A DNA stretch of 54,057 nt. It comes from Elusimicrobiota bacterium (lineage in GTDB: Bacteria > Elusimicrobiota > Elusimicrobia > FEN-1173). The notes under the pieces are model-generated. The model had not been told where the DNA came from and ran no database searches. It saw nothing but the letters and a program-made list of their open reading frames with translations. This document shows, in pieces, positions 36,965 through 44,438 of the stretch; position 1 is the stretch's first letter, and the number at the start of each line of letters is the position of its first letter. The translations under genes were made by a program, and so were the position numbers. The stretch covers positions 1 through 54,057 of the forward strand of contig JADKHR010000002.1 in assembly GCA_016721625.1 (NCBI GenBank), written 5' to 3'.

Positions 36965-38154
36965 GCCTTCGCTCCCAGGGCGTCCAAGACCACGCCCGAA
37001 ATAAATTCGACGTCTTTGGATCGGAGGCTGGGATGGTTCGGAAGGAAAAAACCGGTGTGATGAATACGGTCCGCCATGGGAAAGCTGGACGGGCCCTGGC
37101 GTTCCACCCAAAAAGGATGCAGGCCGAGGTTCCCTGCGGAAAAGATGCGGGTTTCAATCCCCTTCGCCACCAGAGCCTTCACGATACGCTTCCGCTGTTC
37201 CGGCGATGAGGCGAGAGCGCCGAACGATATACTGCAAACCACGGAATCGGCCGGAGGCTTTTGGGTCAGAAGGTGCCCGCCCAGCCGTTTGAAATACAGA
37301 TCGTGATGGGCCTGCCGTTTCTCTATGATCCACTCCACCTTGTCCAGTTGAGTGAGCCCCAGGAACGCATTCAGATCCGTTGACCGCAGGTTAAACCCTG
37401 GAATATAAAATACGAAAGGCGCGTGGAAATCATCGATCTGGTAACGACGCACGAGCCGACGGTGGTCGGCGCGATCCAGGTCCTTACTCCACCCATGGCT
37501 TCGTAGCATGAGAAGGAGGTTTCGAAAGTCGCGGTGGGGCGTGTTGACCATTCCCCCCTCGATGGTCGACATTTGATGGCCAAAATAAAATGAAAAGCTG
37601 GCCATGTCGCCGAAGGAACCCACCTTCTTTGAACGGAAAGACGCCCCCGCCGCGGCGCAGGCATCCTCTAACAGAAAGAATCCGTATTTTTTCTTAAGGG
37701 AAAGGATCCGGTCCATCTTGTGGGGAACGCCCAGCACATGGACTAGAACGACGGTGGACGGGCGGTGTTTTATTAATAGTTTCTCCAGGTGATCCAGATC
37801 CAGGCCAAAAGTGTCGGGATCCGCCTCGCACATAATGGGTTCAAAACCCAATTGGAAGGCGGGGGCCAACGTGGTGACCCAGCCAACGCTTGGCACGATG
37901 ACCTTCTTATTGGAAAGTTTCCCGGAATACAACAGAGCCGCATACATCAGGAGATTGGCGGATGATCCGGAGTTGCACATCACGGAAAAAGGACTCCCCA
38001 CCCAATGGCTCCAGCGTTCTTCAAAACGAATCGTCAGCGCCCCCTTCGTTAAACGGGGAGATGTTTTCAACCAACGAGTGAGCGACGCAATGTCTTTGCG
38101 ATCGATCGTATCTTCGGCCAAGTGAAACCGCATTTTCGTTTTCACATCCTTCAT
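36961..38154 (-). CDS. ColD-like PLP-dependent sugar 3-dehydratase
   Basis: Unbroken, 397 residues. DegT/DnrJ/StrS fold: RLTKGALTIRFEERWSHWVG, MCNSGSSANLLMYAALL, VIVPSVGWVTTLAPAFQLGFEP, FLLEDACAAAGASF, and FYFGHQMSTIEGGM. In ordinary sugar aminotransferases this site is SxxK; here His193 replaces the PLP lysine, exactly as in ColD (GDP-4-keto-6-deoxymannose 3-dehydratase) and E1/RfbH. Also IDDFHAPFVFYIPGFNLRSTDLNAFLGL, typical of the ColD clade. No cysteine cluster for an iron-sulfur centre, so ColD-like rather than E1-like. It should deoxygenate C3 of a 4-keto-6-deoxyhexose nucleotide using PMP and glutamate. ATGA/GTGA overlaps at both ends. Confidence 0.92.
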   Translation of the reverse strand: MKDVKTKMRFHLAEDTIDRKDIASLTRWLKTSPRLTKGALTIRFEERWSHWVGSPFSVMCNSGSSANLLMYAALLYSGKLSNKKVIVPSVGWVTTLAPAFQLGFEPIMCEADPDTFGLDLDHLEKLLIKHRPSTVVLVHVLGVPHKMDRILSLKKKYGFFLLEDACAAAGASFRSKKVGSFGDMASFSFYFGHQMSTIEGGMVNTPHRDFRNLLLMLRSHGWSKDLDRADHRRLVRRYQIDDFHAPFVFYIPGFNLRSTDLNAFLGLTQLDKVEWIIEKRQAHHDLYFKRLGGHLLTQKPPADSVVCSISFGALASSPEQRKRIVKALVAKGIETRIFSAGNLGLHPFWVERQGPSSFPMADRIHHTGFFLPNHPSLRSKDVEFISGVVLDALGAKA

Positions 38155-39459
38155 GGTTCGAATGCCTCCTGGCGCTCTGATCTTTGGACCGACGCGTTTT
38201 TCCCCGTGACGGCCTCCACCGTGCCTACCGGGACGCGCGCCCCGATCTTCCAACGTTCCGACCCTCCCAGGGCTGTCTCCACCACCGCTTCCGCAAAAGC
38301 CAAGGAACACGTGAAGGCGGGAGAAATGGCGTTCAACACGTGGAGGGATCGGGGGGTGGACTCGAAACGAAAATCCATTTCCAATCGGGCATCCTTTCGG
38401 CTCACCAATTGGGGACGAATACCGATTTTCACGCTGGGCAGAAGGTCTTCCTTTCGGAGGAGGGGATGAGGCGTTGGGCGGCAAGCAAAAATTGGGATTT
38501 CACGTATTGGCCCATCTCCCGATGGACCAACCGTCTGAACTGTGGGTCCCGTGAAAAATAGAGGCGTCCCAATTGGCTGAGGATCCCCAGGGATTCCCAA
38601 ACCCGCGCTCCCTGGAGAAACCCATAGTTTTCCCGGCCCAGGGCCGGTATGGCCGTGGGGCCCACATAAACGGTGCCGGACACCCCCCGCGTTAAATGAA
38701 TTCCAAGGAACGGGAAACTGAGGTCGGGAACAGGGTATATGCTTTCGCGAACAAGATGCGAACGGTCCGTCCGGAGTTGGTAATAGAGACCTTTAAAGGG
38801 CACGAGGGCATGGTCCCGCGCCAGGCCAAACAGGCGGGCCACCTGGTCCGCGTGGGCCCCGGCGCAATTAAACAAGAAACCATAGGAAAATTGTTTCCCC
38901 GATTTCAAAACCAGTTGATCCGTGGATTTGTCAGCGGACACCACCGTCTCATTGAAAAGAATCTTAACCCCGTTTTGGGTTATCTCATGGGCCAAAGCGG
39001 TGAGAACCGCCATGGGATCAATGACAGCGGTGTCCCGGCAGAATAATCCCGGAAAAGGCGAGGCGTAGGGCTCCTTTTCTGGACATCCGATGCGGATAGC
39101 CGTTCCACCCGAACCCCATTGCCAAGAGCATTGGCCATCAGTCGATCGAGAGCCGGGAGATCTTCCTCTCCCCCCGCCACAATCAGTTTCCCGGCCACCC
39201 GACAGGGAATGCCATTCTTTCCCGCGTATTCGATCATCCGGCGCGCCCCCTCCGCGCAAAACCGGGCTTTCAGCGTGCCCGGGGTATAATAAATCCCGGA
39301 ATGAAGGACGCCGCTGTTGCGGCCGCTGGCGTGAAGGCCGGGTGCGGGCTCCTTTTCCAGGACGGCGATGCGGGCTTTGGGGTGGCGGCGGCGCAGTTCA
39401 CGGGCGACCGACAACCCGACGATCCCAGCGCCGACGATCAGGAAGTCGGTGGTTTCCAT
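38151..39459 (-). CDS. lhgO: L-2-hydroxyglutarate oxidase (frameshifted)
   Basis: FAD-dependent DAO-fold oxidase that converts L-2-hydroxyglutarate to 2-oxoglutarate. N-terminus METTDFLIVGAGIVGLSVARELRRRHP, then LEKEPAPGLHASGRNSGVLHSGIYYTPGTLKARFC; after frame changes near 39085 and 38470: DTAVIDPMAVLTALAHE, FLFNCAGAHADQVARLFG, FKGLYYQLR, YPVPDLSFPFLGIHLTRGVSG, YVGPTAIPALGRENYG, and a C-terminal LLPSVKIGIRPQLV..... Total about 436 residues. It directly precedes the ColD-like gene (ATGA overlap), which is unusual for a metabolite-repair enzyme and hints at a role in recycling 2-oxoglutarate/glutamate used by the sugar enzymes. Confidence 0.88.
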
Positions 39460-39835
39460 CAAAGGACCTTCTTGGTCAACCCCAGGAGCGTCGACGCCAG
39501 GCCCAGGGCTCGGGTCAGGATCGCTGAGGTTTTGGAGGTTTTCTCCGTTTCTTTGACGAGCCGGGTCAACCGGGCCTGGGCCACCCGGCTTGGGCGATGA
39601 GCCTTTTCGTTTCTTTAGACCAATCGTTCAAGACCGAACGGCGAAGCCGCGCGATTTCCGTGCGGAGGGATTGCCCGCGGACGGTCAATTCTTTGGCCAG
39701 GGCGTTGTTCTTCGCCTCTTTGGCCTGCCGCGCCAGGAAGAGTATGGCGATGCGGGATTCGGACAAGGATTCGAGAAGCGGGAGGGAGAGAACCGTTAAA
39801 TCTCCCGTGGTTTTCTTGGCGTCTTTCCCTTTCAT
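39458..39835 (-). CDS. Small helical hypothetical protein (one frameshift)
   Basis: First frame: MKGKDAKKTTGDLTVLSLPLLESLSESRIAILFLARQAKEAKNNALAKELTVR and SLRTEIARLRRSVLNDWSKETKRLIAQA; then after a frame change near 39580 VAQARLTRLVKETEKTSKTSAILTRALGLASTLLGLTKKVL. About 125 residues, strongly helical and charged with a hydrophobic C-terminal helix, coiled-coil-like. No family recognised. ATGA overlap with the lipoprotein gene and TGATG overlap with lhgO argue it is a real coupled gene. The lipoprotein upstream is likewise helical, so they might form a pair. Confidence 0.6.
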
Positions 39836-40764
39836 CGGGCTTTCTCCAACTCTCTTGTGCGGCGGGCCACCTGGTCGGCGAAGGCGGCGAGATCAGTCAG
39901 GGCCTTTTGGGGCTTGGCGTTTCGGGCCAGTCCCTCCGCTAAATCGGCGTGGGCCTTCGGCAAACCATTGTAGAAAAGGGAGAGCGCTTTCAGGGAATCC
40001 ATGGCGTCGGCGTATTCGGCGTTGAGGTTGAAAATCGATCGGGCCAGGGTATTCCGGCCGGGGGCGCGCTTGTCGTCCCAGCGCGCGTGGATGGATTCCA
40101 TTCGGTCGGCATAGGCGGCCTTGAGGTCGGCGCGGATGATGTCGATGAGCGTCAGGCCTTGCGTTGCGTAGGATTCCACCCACGGTTGGTTTTCCTGGAC
40201 GGCGGCGCGGAGTTTCTTGGCGCGCCCCTGCCGTTTAAAGGCGAGCAAACTCTCGGAAGAAAAGGCGGCGGCTCCGGCGGGAAAAAGGTTCGGCCGGTTC
40301 TTCGCTTGGAGAATGGTGTCCCCGGCGTCGCGGAGGTTTTTGTTGATGGCGGCGGCCAGGGCCTCCAGGTCCTCTGACTCCTGGGGAACCCCTTGGGCCA
40401 CCCGGGTCAAGAGTTGGGTGTATCCCAGAAAACCGGCGTTCAAGTCTTCCAGGGCGCGCAAGGTCAGCCGTGCTTCCCAATGGGGAGCCGTGGCCGGCAT
40501 GGACCAGGCGTATCCTTGGGCGTCCTTCAGCATATATTGGCTCAAGGGAGCGTCCTTCGAATCGGCCAGGGCATCCACGTCGGATTCCCGGGTCCACTCC
40601 ACGTCCCGGGCCATTTCGGCGGCCAGGCCCTTTTGGCCGTTCGCCACAGCTGTTTCAAAAGTTTGGAACGGCGCGGGGCGAAGGGGAGCGCAGGCGGCCA
40701 GACAAAGGATCATTCCCAGGGGGGCCACCCAAAAGCCGAGAGGGAAATAAACTTCTCTCCTCAT
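39832..40764 (-). CDS. Lipoprotein of unknown function
   Basis: A 310-residue protein from ATG 40764, overlapping the protease stop by ATGA. Signal peptide with hydrophobic core FWVAPLGMILCL and a lipobox LAAC with acylatable Cys25, so probably exported and anchored in the outer or inner membrane. The mature part is helix-rich with repeated Ala/Leu/Lys/Asp/Arg content (ADLKAAYADRMESIHARW, LARSIFNLNAEYADAMDSL), no domain recognised. Located between the M4 protease and a small helical protein, it may be a protease-linked surface factor; that is inference. Confidence 0.78.
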   Translation of the reverse strand: MRREVYFPLGFWVAPLGMILCLAACAPLRPAPFQTFETAVANGQKGLAAEMARDVEWTRESDVDALADSKDAPLSQYMLKDAQGYAWSMPATAPHWEARLTLRALEDLNAGFLGYTQLLTRVAQGVPQESEDLEALAAAINKNLRDAGDTILQAKNRPNLFPAGAAAFSSESLLAFKRQGRAKKLRAAVQENQPWVESYATQGLTLIDIIRADLKAAYADRMESIHARWDDKRAPGRNTLARSIFNLNAEYADAMDSLKALSLFYNGLPKAHADLAEGLARNAKPQKALTDLAAFADQVARRTRELEKAR

Positions 40765-41810
40765 TTGACCCCCACGGATTTCCAGGCGTTCTTCACCGCC
40801 GCGCTTTCGGAACTCAGGGGCCCGTAAAGGGCGGCGGCTTTTTCCGCCGTGGCCTTGGCCGCGGTAGCGAACGGGCTCCGCGGCGACAACGTCAAAAGTG
40901 CCTGGTACCAAATGCGCCCCGCCTTCTCCCAGGCTTTTCCCCCCATCTCCATGGCGGCCAAATAAAAGGCGTGGTTCGGGATGCCGGAATTGATGTGGAC
41001 CCCGCCGTAATCATCCTCGCCCGTGTATTTCTCTTTCATGTGGGCGGGCTGGGGGTCAGTGCCGATGTCCGGATCGTTGGCGTAAGCGGTGCCGGGGGCG
41101 GCGAAACTTCGAAGCGCGCGGCGCGTCGGGGTTTTAACCAAAAGGTCGCCGCCGATCAGCCAATCCGCCTGTTTCACCGTTTGCCCCAAACGCCACTGCT
41201 TCACCAAAATCCCAAAAACGTCGGCGAAGTGCTCGTTCAAAGCCCCCGGCTCGCCTTCATAATCCAAATTGGCCGTGTGGGTCACCACGCCGTGGGTTAA
41301 TTCGTGGGCGACCACATCCAGCGCCTTGGTGAACCGGACGAATGTCCGCCCGTCGCCGTCGCCGTAGGCCATTTGTTCCCCGTTCCAGAACGCGTTGGTG
41401 TAGTTCCGGCCCACGTGGACGCTGGAGATCAAAGACATCCCCCGGTCGTCCAGAGAATTCCGGCCAAAGAGTTTCAAATAGAAGTCGTAGGTGTCGCCGG
41501 AATGGTCATAGGCCTCGTTGGCGGCGGGGTCCTTCGACCCCTTTTCACCCTCCGAGCGGACCAAGAGCCCGGGCAGGGATTCTTTCCGCTTGGCGTCATA
41601 AATGAGCCGGTGCTTTTTCCCCTGGGGCGACGGAATGGCCGCCATGGCGGGCAAGGTCGCGAGCGTGCTCCGAGCCGCGCGGGCGGCGGCGGAAGCGGCC
41701 AAACTTTTCAACGCCCAGCGCCGCGTTTCCGCGTTCGGAGACTCCGCCATCCGTTCCAGCAGGAACGGAGGTAAAATCCCGGGGCAAAAGGAATTCGTCA
41801 AGCGATCCAT
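40761..41810 (-). CDS. Protealysin-like M4 metalloprotease
   Basis: Zinc peptidase of 349 residues. Catalytic HELTH (169-173) and downstream zinc ligand Glu193 in NEHFADVFG, and VHINSGIPNHAFY with the catalytic His272, are intact. It has no signal peptide; a short N-terminal propeptide includes ILPPFLLER, the PPxL motif of protealysin-type precursors. Such enzymes are often intracellular or released by lysis and are inhibited by emfourin. A likely emfourin-like gene lies about 2 kb upstream (43771-44106). Its start overlaps gbsR-like by 13 bases. Confidence 0.93.
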   Translation of the reverse strand: MDRLTNSFCPGILPPFLLERMAESPNAETRRWALKSLAASAAARAARSTLATLPAMAAIPSPQGKKHRLIYDAKRKESLPGLLVRSEGEKGSKDPAANEAYDHSGDTYDFYLKLFGRNSLDDRGMSLISSVHVGRNYTNAFWNGEQMAYGDGDGRTFVRFTKALDVVAHELTHGVVTHTANLDYEGEPGALNEHFADVFGILVKQWRLGQTVKQADWLIGGDLLVKTPTRRALRSFAAPGTAYANDPDIGTDPQPAHMKEKYTGEDDYGGVHINSGIPNHAFYLAAMEMGGKAWEKAGRIWYQALLTLSPRSPFATAAKATAEKAAALYGPLSSESAAVKNAWKSVGVK

Positions 41811-42265
41811 TGGGAGATGAACTTCAGGGCTTTTCGGCCCTTGCCCAGGAGGGATTGAAGCTCCTGGAGTCGTTTTTCTTGGGGAGACGCGGCGCCGGGT
41901 CCGCCGTTCAAGAGTTTAGCCAACTGTTCCTCCGCCCGGTCCAGCCGTTTGGTGAACCCTTCCCGAAGACGGCGCAGAGCGACTTCTTTAATGTCCCGGT
42001 TCGCCTCATAAAAATCCTTGCGGCTTCCCACGACGGAAACGGGCCGAACGGCCCCCCAGGATTCCAGGAGCCGGATGTTGATGCTGACGTTTCCTTTGCT
42101 CATGGACAAATGACGGCCGATATCTTCCAACGCCATGGGGCTTTCTTGAAGGTAGAGCAGGCCGTAGATTTGGCCCAGGGAGCGGTTGAAACTGAACGAC
42201 TCCGCCAGTTCCCCCGCCAGGCGGGCGAACTCGGCATCGACGGCGGGACTGGGGTGGGTGGCCAT
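41798..42265 (-). CDS. GbsR/MarR-family transcriptional regulator
   Basis: A 155-residue regulator with a winged helix: GRLLGQIYGLLYLQESPMALEDIGRHLSMSKGNVSINIRLLESWGAVRPVSVVGSRKDFYEA is the GbsR-type HTH (about residues 30-90), followed by a helical dimerisation tail. GbsR and relatives repress osmoprotectant or stress genes. The promoter (42298-42326) and overlapping palindromes (42274-42295) immediately upstream suggest autoregulation. It cotranscribes with the M4 protease, whose start it overlaps, so the protease or the long downstream operon is likely under its control. Confidence 0.88.
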   Translation of the reverse strand: MATHPSPAVDAEFARLAGELAESFSFNRSLGQIYGLLYLQESPMALEDIGRHLSMSKGNVSINIRLLESWGAVRPVSVVGSRKDFYEANRDIKEVALRRLREGFTKRLDRAEEQLAKLLNGGPGAASPQEKRLQELQSLLGKGRKALKFISQWIA

Positions 42266-42273
42266 AGGGTTCT

Positions 42274-42295
42274 GAACGTTTAGTGCGTTCTAAAC
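42274..42295. promoter_or_regulatory. Nested inverted repeats, probable GbsR-type operator
   Basis: GTTTAG (42278-42283) pairs with CTAAAC (42290-42295) around a six-base loop, and GAACG (42274-42278) pairs with CGTTC (42286-42290), two overlapping palindromes. They lie between the -10 box and the regulator start, about 9-30 bases from it, a classical position for an autorepressor site. Binding by the adjacent regulator is inferred. Confidence 0.6.
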
Positions 42296-42297
42296 AA

Positions 42298-42326
42298 AGC
42301 ATATCCCAGGAAGGGGTTCTTGTCAA
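42298..42326 (-). promoter_or_regulatory. Sigma-70-type promoter for the regulator/protease operon
   Basis: On the minus strand the -35 box reads TTGACA (plus-strand 42321-42326) and the -10 TATGCT (42298-42303), with a 17-base spacer. Both hexamers are near-perfect consensus and the distance is ideal. It lies 32 bases before the regulator start and overlaps the end of the phospholipase-D gene. The best promoter in the window; it may serve the whole glycan locus. Confidence 0.75.
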
Positions 42327-43774
42327 GGGCCCGGAGGGGCCCCCGCCAACCCCTGAACGACCCCCACCAGGTAGCCGAAACATCGTTTGGGGTTGTCGGG
42401 TTTTTTCTCCCCCAAGAGGTGGAGGGCCTGGTCCATTACCTGGCGGCCGTAGCGGGTTTCCAGGGCCATGGATTTTTCTACGATGTCCGCGTCCGAATCC
42501 TCATAGAGGAGCCTGGCCACCGCCCGCCCCCGGGCCACCGCGGCGGGTCCGTATTGGTTTTCCAGCGCCTGAAACCGTTTTTGCAAAGCCGCGGGGTCAT
42601 AAAAGGGCGCGGGGGTGTAGGTGTTGGCATGGCGCTGGGGGTCGGCCGGGGTGGGTTGATCGTCGTATTCCACCTCCAACAAATTGTTCCGTCGCAGATC
42701 CACCACACCCACGCTCAACGTGTCAATCGTGAAGCCATGGCGGGTCGCCAGCGCGTTCCGGCCGAAAGACCACCGGGGCGTGATCGGCGAAACGGCGGAA
42801 TAGTGGAGGTCCAGGAGCAGGAACGCCTTTCCGGACAAGGACAGCCGCCGGTCCCATCCAAACTCGAAATAGTCCGCCGGAAGCTCGACCCTTTCAGCCG
42901 TGGAAAGCGCCAGCCGGACGGAGGGGTCTTCCCCATAAACCTCACGGACGTCCAAAAGCCCGTAGAAGTCCCGCAGTCGACGGAAACCCGGTGCAGGCGT
43001 CGCCGGTTGGCCACGGGGCCCTCGTCTTTTGGCGCCCAAAACCGCCACAGCGGCCGGGACATCCACCGATGCAAAGCTCGACGTGGACACGCCGATTTTA
43101 AGGAAGTGCAGGTAAAGGTCCAGGGCCCATTCGTCTTTCCGGCGAACGATTTCCCCAGCTTGCCCGGTGGGAAAAGGAGACCCAAGGGCACGGGAACGAT
43201 GCCGCCCGAAAAGGGATCGGGGGGAGCTCGGCGCGACACGTCGGCCATTCGGGCCAGGAGGGTTTTGGCGACGGACGTGGAACGAATTAAAACATCCGCC
43301 TCCACATTTTTCTCCAGCGCCGCCGAGGTCCAGTTGGTGGAACCCAGGAGGACGGTCTTCCCGTCCACCACCAGCGCCTTGGCGTGGAGCACGGGCCCCT
43401 GGGCGTAAAACACGTTCACCCCGCCCCGCCGGAGGGCCTCTGCCGCGGGAGCGTTCCGGTCCAACAGATCGAAAGCCTGGCCCCCGGATCCAAAGGACCT
43501 CCACCCGCAGGCCCCTCTGCCGGGCTTGGATGAGCGAGTTTAATAAGCGGGAGGGCCGCCCGGGGCTGGGCCGCTTGGCGGGCGAACAGATAAAGGAAAA
43601 GATGTGCGATTCCCGGGCCCCATCGATCTCGCGGAGGGCCACGTCGGTGTAAGCGCCGGCCGGCACCAGTTCGGTCTCCGAGGCCCACGAGAGGCGCGCG
43701 CCGAAAGCAAACACCCAGCCGACCACGACCCAACTCAACCGTCGGCAAGCCAAAAGAGCGCTCCCTCCCATCAA
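42323..43774 (-). CDS. Phospholipase-D-fold protein (frameshifted)
   Basis: Contains an HKD motif, HAKALVVDGKTVLLGSTNWT, in one frame near 43400-43340, after an N-terminus with a signal-peptide-like LSWVVVGWVFAFGARLSWA and AYTDVALREIDGARESHIFSF. The C-terminal third (PSVRLALSTAERVELPADYFEFGWDRRLSLSGKAFLLLDLHYSAVSP) belongs to no recognised domain. Frame breaks near 43480 and 43170, and perhaps 43000. Phospholipase D-fold proteins cleave or transfer phosphodiesters; only one HKD is seen, so it would act as a dimer or be a nuclease-like member. Exported by signal peptide, ATGA overlap with emfourin-like gene. Confidence 0.75.
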   Translation of the reverse strand: MMGGSALLACRRLSWVVVGWVFAFGARLSWASETELVPAGAYTDVALREIDGARESHIFSFICSPAKRPSPGRPSRLLNSLIQARQRGLRVEVLWIRGPGFRSVGPERSRGRGPPAGRGERVLRPGARAPRQGAGGGREDRPPGFHQLDLGGAGEKCGGGCFNSFHVRRQNPPGPNGRRVAPSSPRSLFGRHRSRALGSPFPTGQAGEIVRRKDEWALDLYLHFLKIGVSTSSFASVDVPAAVAVLGAKRRGPRGQPATPAPGFRRLRDFYGLLDVREVYGEDPSVRLALSTAERVELPADYFEFGWDRRLSLSGKAFLLLDLHYSAVSPITPRWSFGRNALATRHGFTIDTLSVGVVDLRRNNLLEVEYDDQPTPADPQRHANTYTPAPFYDPAALQKRFQALENQYGPAAVARGRAVARLLYEDSDADIVEKSMALETRYGRQVMDQALHLLGEKKPDNPKRCFGYLVGVVQGLAGAPPGP

Positions 43775-44106
43775 GCCGAGCCGGGGGAAGCGCGTTGGGA
43801 AAGGTATCTCACCAAGGGCCGGGCGGCCAGAGGCACCGAGGCTTCGTCCAAAAGGACGTCCCGGATCCCTCTCGCCTCCGCGAGGGTGAGACGGTACGTT
43901 TTCAGGTCCCGGCCCAGGCCCCGCCCCCTGGATGAGGCAAAAGCGTGCCGCACCCCGCGCCGGGCCGCCGGAGGCAGGTCGTCCAGCCGAACCTCGCAGG
44001 TCTTCCGCACGCCGGCCACTCCCCCCGCCTCGACAAAATGGATTCGATCAGCGGCGGGGCCCGCCGCCTTCGAATCAGACGGACGAACCCTCTTAGAGGG
44101 GCCCAT
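43771..44106 (-). CDS. Emfourin-like protease inhibitor candidate
   Basis: A 111-residue protein. DRIHFVEAGGVAGVRKTCEVRLDDLPPAARR, LKTYRLTLAEARGIRDVLLDEASVPLAARPLVRYL has the pattern of emfourin (the protealysin inhibitor): an FxRSGG-FAGI-like beta start, a DxxxLPPxxA element, a central beta with Y-x-L-T-V, and a C-terminal x-ALxPLLxWL helix. The identification is by pattern memory, not alignment. The family usually sits beside an M4 protease gene and such a gene lies 2 kb downstream on the same strand. Start ATG 44106 opens the unit; stop overlaps the next start by ATGA. Confidence 0.6.
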   Translation of the reverse strand: MGPSKRVRPSDSKAAGPAADRIHFVEAGGVAGVRKTCEVRLDDLPPAARRGVRHAFASSRGRGLGRDLKTYRLTLAEARGIRDVLLDEASVPLAARPLVRYLSQRASPGSA

Positions 44107-44438
44107 AGGTTCTGGATTTAAAAAGGTTCGGAAAACTCAAAGGGAGCCGGACAGGAAGGCCCGCCTTTTTCGAAACGACAGCGATCTGTTACGCATGTCG
44201 ACAATTTTACAGTAAAACGACCGCCATAGGCGACGCAGATTGCACTGGTTCCCGATGGGTGGGACGCGACAGGAACCGCATCTCAAATTTCAACTCCCGC
44301 GAACCAACTGCACCTTTCGGGTTAACCGGATAATGAGTGCCCGATTAGGGGGTCCCGACATGGGTTATTTGCACAGAAATCACCGTTCCGCTACCCAAAA
44401 AACTTGGCTGTTGGTTTGGGGTAGTGTATTATCCCAGG
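44107..44438. other. Intergenic region upstream of the protease-inhibitor unit
   Basis: No convincing gene on either strand. Holds TTTTACAGTAAAA, a 13-base palindrome at 44205-44217, and an imperfect inverted repeat (CTACCCAAA at 44391-44399 against TTTGGGGTAG at 44415-44424) just past the prepilin gene end, possibly a terminator. No clear sigma-70 promoter was found for the inhibitor gene. Confidence 0.5.

Noticed and set aside
36018..38154. Full colitose pathway
   Set aside because: ColD- and ColC-like genes are here but no GDP-mannose pyrophosphorylase or GDP-mannose 4,6-dehydratase was recognised, so completeness cannot be claimed.
42320..43408. Long plus-strand open frame of about 362 codons
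   Set aside because: Shadow of the phospholipase-D-fold gene, low-complexity Arg/Gly/Pro content.
44205..44217. TTTTACAGTAAAA palindrome as the emfourin-unit operator
   Set aside because: No matching -35/-10 pair around it; kept only as a description of the gap.
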